Shown in pieces: positions 57,040 through 64,000 of a stretch of DNA of 64,000 nt. Under the pieces are notes generated by a model that worked only from the letters and a program-made list of their open reading frames with translations, made no database searches and was not told the DNA's origin. How positions within the stretch are numbered: the stretch's first letter is position 1; each line of letters starts with the position of its first letter. This DNA is from Notamacropus eugenii (Eukaryota; Chordata; Mammalia; Diprotodontia; Macropodidae). The DNA lies in contig NC_092878.1 in assembly GCF_028372415.1 (NCBI RefSeq), positions 136,642,750 to 136,706,749 on the forward strand. The letters are read 5' to 3'. Both the position numbers and the translations under genes were made by a program.

Positions 57040-57340
57040 ATTAACACTAACATTTTGATGTTAGCAAAGAACTAGAAACAACTGTGTACCCATCAGTTGG
57101 AGAATCACTTTTTTTGGAGAAAGATGAAAGATTAGTATAAACTGAAGTAAAAGAAAGTAAACAATAGATGATGTGAATTAAAAAGTCACTAAAGAGAAGT
57201 TGAATCCTAAATAATGGGAAAAAAAGAATCATCTGGAGAAGAAATATCGAAATCTATTTCCTCATTGCAGAGAAGTGGACAGAGAACACAGAACAAAAAA
57301 CAATACAAAACATTGTCGGACAAGATTTACGTATTTTGTG
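57040..57340 (+). mobile_element. L1 LINE 3' fragment
   Basis: 'gcaaagaactagaaacaact' and 'acccatcagttggagaatca' match the L1 tail; the rest is decayed. Confidence 0.45.
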
Positions 57341-57919
57341 TTTTTGTGATAAGAGAGGGTTTCAATCTTGGCTAGAGAGCAGTAAATGATCTAAAAGACA
57401 TAAAAACTCTTGAAAAATCTCCAACAGTCCAACAGTTAAAGAGTTCTTATACACCTACCAGGTGCCAAACATTGTGTTAAGTTCTGGGGGGGATAAAAAG
57501 ATAAAAGTAAATCCAACTCATTGCCCTCTCCCTGAAATCTTTTTTGGGACCATTAGTATCCTACTGATGTCTCTCAGCGGCCCCTAAACCTCCAAACTTC
57601 AAGTTTTCAAAGCATTTCCATAAAACAGACTTATGAAAGGCATACAAAAGTAAAAAGAGGGATTTATATCTGAATATCTTTAGCAACACACTAGTTATAG
57701 CCCTTACCCATATTTCACTGAGAAAATGTGAGGCAATCACCAGTTGACAAGTCTGGGTGACATAGCCTGAGAGCAGTATTAGAATTTTATAAAATTTCCT
57801 GATCCAAGGATTCCACCTTTGGTTTTGTTTTGCCCCTTTCCCTGTCCATCCTTTCCTCATCATTCTTTACTTATCTCTTTCCCAGGCAATAAAAGTGAAT
57901 TAATCCCATGGCTTGGAAT

Positions 57920-58770
57920 CACCTGATTTCTTTTTTAAATAGTTTTTTATTGGCCTTCTGGGTTTTTTTTTACATTATCATAGTTTTTTCCCCCAATACC
58001 ACTCCCTTTCCCCTCCCAGAGAGTAATTCCATATAACAAATGGGAAGAAAATTAGCATAAGTATTTTAATACATTGAAAAAGTCTGAAAACACAATGTGC
58101 AACACCTGTGGACCTCCCACCTCCACAAAGTGGCGGGTTGGAAGTATCTTCCAGTTGAGTCATGCTTCATCTTGATAATTTTATTATATTAATTTTTGAT
58201 TGTGTATGTAGTTCTTTACGTTTACACTGTTGTCAAGTCATTATGTATATTGTTTTCTTGGCTCTGCTTAGCCCACTGTTAATATGCACCAATATATACA
58301 TCATTTCTAACAGCACAGTAATATTCTATTACACTCATGTACCACAATTTGTTAGCCATTCCCCAGTCAGTGGACATCTGCCTAGTTTCCAAATCTTTGT
58401 CATCAAAAGAAGTGCTGCTATAAATATTTTGACATATATGAGGACTTTATTCTTATCAATAGCTTCTGTGGGGCATAAGTCCAGTGATGAACTCTCTAGT
58501 TCAAAGAGTATGAACATTTTAGACACTTTATTTGCATAATTCTAAATTGCTTTTCAAAATGGTTGTACCATTTCATAGCTCCTGTATTACTGTGCCTAAA
58601 TCATCCCCCATCAGTCCCTCCAATATTGATTATTAACCATTTTTTGTCAACTTTGAAAATTTACAGGATATGAGGGAAAACCTCGGGTTTGTTTTTGATT
58701 TGTATTTCTCTTACTAATTTCTGATATGGAATATTCGTTCACATGAGTGTGAATACAATCTGGTTTCCTG
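57920..58770 (-). mobile_element. L1 LINE 3' region (minus strand)
   Basis: 'cacagtaatattctattaca', 'ccacaatttgttagccattc' and 'cattccccagtcagtggaca' are the reverse strand of the marsupial L1 tail, here longer than most copies in the window. Confidence 0.7.
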
Positions 58771-59589
58771 TTCAGAACTTGTGAAAGTTTGTTCCCCTAG
58801 TAACAAATTTGTGTACTACTTTTCTATTTCCTCTCAAAAAACTACCATAAATACACCTAAGTTGCTGGAAGCTTTCCTTATATTCCCTTGATATCGCATA
58901 GATATCAATAGATATCAATATCGCATAGATAAATAACTGAAGCATTTCAGTTATTGCTTTGAATCAGTTTTTTCTTAAAGGCTCCAGAAAACAGATTTTT
59001 ATGTTAAGTAACATTGGACCCAAAAACATTAAGGTTCATTTGTTGTCTTAGTTGTCTCTAGTATATTTTCATTAATGTAAGTACAGCTTTGCTGTATTGT
59101 ATTATTCAAAATAAACACTTTCATCTCAATAAAATTCAGGCCCCAAATTCCACTTTTTTCATTCTCTTTATCCAGATTAAATCATTTGTGCTATTTAAAT
59201 CATATTTAGTCAGTTTCTGTGAATTATTTTGAGTCAATCCTAATTTTTGTCATTTTTCAGGTCCTACGAATTATTAGTGATTTCCCCAGTTAGTCTACTA
59301 CTCAGGATTTCAAAATTTTGCCATTTATGAAACTAGAACTTTCACAGGATAGAAGTATAGGTGTATTTTCTCATCTCTATAGATGACATTCATTGCCACT
59401 CTGAGGAAATAAGAATTTCTTGCTAAAATTCACAGGGATATCTTGGTATTCTAGTAAAGCAGTGGTTCTATAACACTGGTTAGGGGATTTCATCTAGTTT
59501 GATATAGAGAATTAAGAAAGAATGTGTATACCAATTAGCCAGTAATCACCATCAAGGATGTTTTCACCAGATACATTCGTGAATAAATG

Positions 59590-60104
59590 TGGAAACGTGT
59601 GTATGTCAGTGGTATCAAATTCAAATAGGAATATGGGCTACTAAACTATACATAAAGATCTCTGCATATTAATTTAATTTTTAAAATGTAACTTTATTTG
59701 TGTTTTATTATATGGCCACTCACTTGTCAGATATTTCCCAATTACATTTTAATCTGGTTTAGGCTGCACCCTGGAGTATTGTTGGTTGTGGTTTGACACC
59801 TCTGGTGTGGCTCACACACCTCTTGGATGGGTATGGAAGATAATACTAAAGGTGATAACCAACTTAAGATAGCCCTTTACTTCACTGAGACCCTCAACAT
59901 AACATTCCTCAATTTTCTTCATCCCTTCCTCACACGTAAATATCATACAATCGCAAAACAAGTATCTCTGTTTCTCCTTTAGGTCAGTCCCTTTGCCCAC
60001 AACCTTGATCTTCACCTAACTAAAAACCCCATCTTCTGTAGGAAGCTTTCTCCAGCTTTTCTTCATCCTAGTGTTTTCCCTCTTCTATATTTGTTATTTA
60101 GACT
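59590..60104 (+). mobile_element. L2 LINE with an embedded old repeat (copy A)
   Basis: A block 'cagtggtatcaaattcaaat' to 'gtttgacacctctggtgtgg' is followed by L2 3' sequence ('cacaaccttgatcttcacct', 'cttctgtaggaagctttctc'). The same composite recurs at 63,065-63,645. The L2 resumes at 60,606 after an inserted LTR and ends 'gtgcttaataaatgttcatt' at about 60,715. Confidence 0.6.
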
Positions 60105-60586
60105 TGTGTGGGATGGCTCAGGTCCCTACTTAAATTAATTACTCAGAGGCCTCTCAAAGTGATGACAGAAAGTTTATTTACTAGATTCTCGAGAATCGGG
60201 ACAATCCTACACCAATTCATCTGGAGTAGGAAAGTCAAAGACAAAGAAAAGGCAGTGATTTATATAGACCCTAATGCAAGTCCCTCCTCCCCCACTGACC
60301 ATTATCCTCATTAGCTGAGAATATGATCTTACATTCTAGACACGAAATCTAACCAATCCCTTTTGAAATGAAGACATCGAGGAATTATGTAAGTTTTATC
60401 CAATCACTGAGACCCTAATACACTACACAGTTTTATATCCTTATATGGAACTATTCTATTCTAAAAATATTGTAACCTTGAGCCTCTAGGTCTTACCTCA
60501 CCCCTGGGAGAAGAATTACAATCTGAGAAGTCTTCACTAAACCTATCCCACTCAGACTCTTCTGGGATAAATAGGTCATTGATACA
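60105..60586 (-). mobile_element. Probable solo LTR of an endogenous retrovirus
   Basis: About 480 bases of non-L2 sequence split an L2 3' end. The segment starts TGTGTGGG and ends GATACA, with TG...CA termini. On the minus strand a TATATAA box (about 60,256-60,262) is followed by AATAAA (about 60,172-60,177) and then the terminus, the order expected of U3-R-U5. No internal retroviral genes and no clear target-site duplication are seen. Confidence 0.5.
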
Positions 60587-60990
60587 TTTTTATTTGCTAT
60601 AGCAGGTCTTGAACTCTTTAAGGGAAGACACTTTCTTTTGCCTCTTTTTGTATCCCTTGCCTTAGCACAATGCTTGGCACATAGTAGGTGCTTAATAAAT
60701 GTTCATTGACTGAATACCTGCCTGCTTACTACAGGAACTTTATTTCCTTCAGTCAAAAGATTATACACTGAAAACAGCAAATTCAGTCTAAGTCCCTCAT
60801 GTTAGAGATGAGAAAACTGAAACCCAGTTTTAAATTATAGTAGTTTCTATAAAGTTCCTGTAAGTAAACAGGACTATCCAATCCAAAAAGAAAAAAAAAT
60901 TATCATCATGAAACTGACAACAGATATGAACATTTCTTGTATAAGGAACAGATAAAGAACATTATACATGACACTGTATATTGTGTACCA

Positions 60991-60991
60991 C

Positions 60992-61028
<37 letters not shown>
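60991..61028. repeat. (TG)n microsatellite
   Basis: About 19 TG units; the flanking reading frames on both strands are produced by this run. Confidence 0.93.
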
Positions 61029-61031
<3 letters not shown>

Positions 61032-61239
61032 TTTAACTCAGTAGTTCCAACAGTGCCCTGCTTGGTGGTGTCCCCTTCTGACTTTCCTGGTGCACTGTTC
61101 TGGGTATTTTTTTCATGTTTTACTAATTCTCTTTTCTTTCTTTTTTCCTCCTTGACATCACTACCACTAACCTCCCATAACACCCTCAATCCAAAAAAAA
61201 AAAAAAAGACCCATCCTTGTAACAAATAAGTATAGACCT

Positions 61240-61740
61240 GGTCTGAAATATATATATCGTTATACCCCTCTGGTCCCGTTTCTCTGACAAGAGGTGGAAG
61301 GTGAAGTCATAAGACTGGTCATTGGATTGATCATAGTTCTGAAGTCTTTGACAATTGTATTCCTTTACAGTGTCACAGTTGTATATTTTGTAACTCTGAT
61401 TCTTCTCCATTCATTCTGCATCAATAGCTGCAAATTCTCTCAGATTTCTCTGAATCCCTTCTTTTTGTCATTTCTTACATCACGATATTTCTTCACACCT
61501 TGTTGCTGGTTCTTTGCTACAACAAAAAGTAATGCTATAAATATCTTTGTATAAATGTATCCTTTCCCTCCTCATCTGATGTCCTGGGGAGGTACACCTC
61601 TAATAGTGATTAACTCTGGGTATGCAAGTTTATTGGCCTTTTGGATAGAGTTGCAAACTATTTTCCAGAATGACAGATTGATAATGTCTAACATTAGTTC
61701 ATTAATATGCCAGTCCTACTGTAGGAGTAGCTAACAATTG
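61240..61740 (-). mobile_element. L1 LINE 3' fragment (minus strand)
   Basis: 'acaacaaaaagtaatgctat' and 'aatatctttgtataaatgta', then 'gttgcaaactattttccaga', are L1 tail sequence on the reverse strand. Confidence 0.55.
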
Positions 61741-62469
61741 TTCTCAAACTTGTTGTCTTTTCCAATCTAATAGGTTTTAAGTGGAATCTCTAAGCCCTTC
61801 ATCTAACTTATGAGAACTCTGGGGCCCGATGACCACAGAATAATTAACATATTGAACCCAGGTCCTCTGAAATTGAATCCAGTGCTTTCTCCTCACCCTC
61901 ACTTTTTGTTTTCTACTTGCATACTTAAGTAAGGGTTCAACCAATCTTTTATTTTTTAATTATTTCATTTTTATTATGGATTTAATCACCAACAAACATA
62001 ATCATGTCAATATACAAATAAAAATTTTAAAAGGATTGTATATTAAACTGGAAACTTCCATTGTTTGAAGTTTGGGCTTTTCCCCCACTGTGTATAATTT
62101 GCTTTTTTAAATATAATTCAAACTTCACAGTATACTTCCAACAATTCCTAGCTTGTCTGTGTCCTCTTCTATTTTCTTTGGCTCACTTTTTATATGATGT
62201 ATTGACACTTTTCTACCTTTTTTTTCTTTTTTTGGCATATTTGTTACTATTCTTTGTAATTCTTCCACTGCCCCCCCCCCAAAAAGGAAAAGAAAAGCTT
62301 TCCCTTTAACAGATAAGGACTCTGAGTCCCAAAGGTATTCAATGACTTGCCCATGATCATACCATAATAACTTAGAAAGATTTGAAACCAGAACTAAATC
62401 CAGTTCTCTTTACTCTCCCTAGCTTTTTCTCATCCACTTACAAAGATACTAGAATTTCCCTAATCTTGA

Positions 62470-63060
62470 AATAAACTTTGTTTGACCCTTCTGGATCACC
62501 TGGTGTATGTTTCATATCTCTCTTTCCTGCTTCAGCAAACTTCTGGGAGGAAAAATTGCTTACCCCTAATGCCTCCACTTTGTCCTTACTTATTTTCTGC
62601 TCATCTCTTTGTAATAAACTTCCATCCCTACAACTCTACTAAAATTATTCTTGAAAAAGTCATCAGTGATCTGGTCACCAGATAAAATGGCCTTGTTTCA
62701 GTTGCTAACTGCCTTAACCTATTCTCTCTAGCGTCTGACACTGTTGAGCACCTGGAGAATCTTTTCCCTTGGCTTTAGAAGCACAATATTCTCCTGATTT
62801 CCTCCAAACCCTAAGCTCCTTACCTTTTTCCAAGCCTTTCTCCAAGATTCAGTTCTTTGCTTACTTCTCTGTCTTTACTTGCTTTGCATTTTTTACTATC
62901 TTTACTGTCTTTATATTTTCAACTACCACCTCTATGCAAATGACTTCCAGACATGTGTTTTAATGTCTTATCTCCATTCTGAATCCAGACAAACATCTTT
63001 TAACTACATGTAGGACATTTCTACCTGCCTGTTCTACCTCCAATTCCACATGTTGAAAAC
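62470..63060 (+). mobile_element. L2 LINE fragment (ORF2 end region)
   Basis: 'tcatcagtgatctggtcacc', 'gcgtctgacactgttgagca' and 'cctctatgcaaatgacttcc' follow the L2 reverse-transcriptase domain through to the 3' end. Frames are broken. Confidence 0.65.
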
Positions 63061-63064
63061 CTAG

Positions 63065-63805
63065 AGCAGTGGCATCACACTCAATTAGAAACAGATGTCT
63101 CTAAAATGTACATAAGGATATCTGAAGGTTACGCGTTGACTTAAAATGCAGTTATTTATGTTTTATTATATTTTTATTTCTTTCGTTAAATACTTCCCAG
63201 TTACATTTTGATCAGGTTTGGACTTCACTTTGGAGTGTTGTTGGCTGTGTGTTTGACACCTCTGGTCTAGCTCATACGCCCGTTGGATAGTAATGGAAGG
63301 TGATGCTGAGGATGATCACCAATTTATAGTAGCCAGCCACTTCAATGAGAGCTTAACGGAAGCTTCCTTAACTTCCCTCCCCTTTTTCTCACACTTGCCC
63401 TAATGCCTCCACCTTGTCCCTATTCACTTTCTCACTCAGTTCCTTGTAACAAACTTTCATCTCTCATTCCATTCCATCAAATCAAAAAAGAAAAGGTAGC
63501 CCTACTTCTTTCTCACTAAGGTCAATTCCTCTACCCACAACTTTGATCTTTTACCTAACTTTAAAAAAAATCACATCTTCTACAGGAAACCTTTCCCAAC
63601 CTCTCTTAATTCTCTAGTACCTTCCCTCTCTTTTTCATTTCTTATGTAATCTGTATATATCTTATTTGTACATATTTGTTTGCTTTTCGTCTCTCCCAGT
63701 AGATTGTGAGTTCCTTGAGGGCAAGGACTGTCTTTTGCCTCTTTTTTTTTTTTTAATCCCCCAGTCTTAGACAGGAGGTGCTGAAAAAATGCTTTTTGCC
63801 TAAAT
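63065..63805 (+). mobile_element. L2 LINE with an embedded old repeat (copy B)
   Basis: 'cagtggcatcacactcaatt' to 'gtttgacacctctggtctag', then L2 sequence ending 'gtgagttccttgagggcaag'. It is the second copy of the composite at 59,590. L2-type sequence seems to resume from about 63,830 to the window end. Confidence 0.65.
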
Positions 63806-64000
63806 GAACCATTTTTCCCCCAAACCCTGAACCTCTCCTCACTTCACTTTATCAGTGGCACCACCAAAAGTCCAATCTCCCACATTTAAATCCTTGGGAT
63901 TATCTTTGACTCTTTAAATCACTTCTCAAATTATATCAGTTTCCAAGTTCTGTAAATGCAACTTCCACATTCTCCCAAACATCAGTCCCTTTTCTGTACA

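Noticed and set aside
60105..60586. Target-site duplication around the solo LTR
   Set aside because: No matching 4-6 base flanks are evident at either the TGTG...TACA or the TGGGAT...ATCCCA boundary choice, so the exact ends remain uncertain.

Overview
This window is mammalian nuclear DNA and almost certainly marsupial. It is AT-rich, with introns full of old L1, L2, CR1/L3 and MIR-like remnants. Two full-length tRNA-derived SINEs have the GGGGCAGCTAGGTGG head typical of marsupial WSINE/MAR1-type elements, and both have clear target-site duplications. I cannot separate an Australian marsupial from an American one by eye.

Positions 1-45,130 hold nearly all of one minus-strand gene, EIF4E, the mRNA cap-binding translation initiation factor. 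All seven coding exons are present: 45,064-45,081; 15,649-15,755; 12,402-12,497; 4,045-4,108; 3,564-3,677; 2,572-2,711; 113-227. They join in frame into a 217-residue protein with the same residue numbering as human eIF4E. The 3' UTR runs off the left edge. Intron 1 is about 29 kb and consists largely of decayed transposons; one segment of it looks like a 7SL RNA retrocopy.

Positions 43.9-46.1 kb are a strong CpG island with the EIF4E promoter. It contains an exact copy of the polypyrimidine 4EBE motif described in the human promoter, a CCAAT box, two CACGTG E-boxes and an NRF1-type site. A divergent plus-strand first exon is possible.

Positions 46.1-51.1 kb hold unrecognised sequence, a CR1/L3-type LINE carrying a perfect 312-bp tandem duplication, and L2 debris.

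Positions 51.2-52.2 kb are a second CpG island with an intact, intronless, plus-strand MCTS1-type gene of 181 codons. Only one sense codon ends in A or T. It is best read as a functional retrogene of X-linked MCTS1. MCT-1 works with DENR in translation re-initiation and ribosome recycling, so two translation-initiation genes sit head to head about 6.5 kb apart.

Positions 52.35-53.92 kb are a minisatellite of about 36.5-bp monomers with a 255-bp, seven-monomer higher-order repeat. The long open frames on both of its strands are repeat artefacts. From 53.9 kb to the right edge there is only repeat-rich intergenic DNA: MIR, a SINE with target-site duplication, L1, L2 and a probable solo LTR.

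No CRISPR array, phage, plasmid or prokaryotic system is present. The most interesting locus is the GC-saturated MCTS retrogene with its own CpG island and adjacent higher-order tandem repeat.
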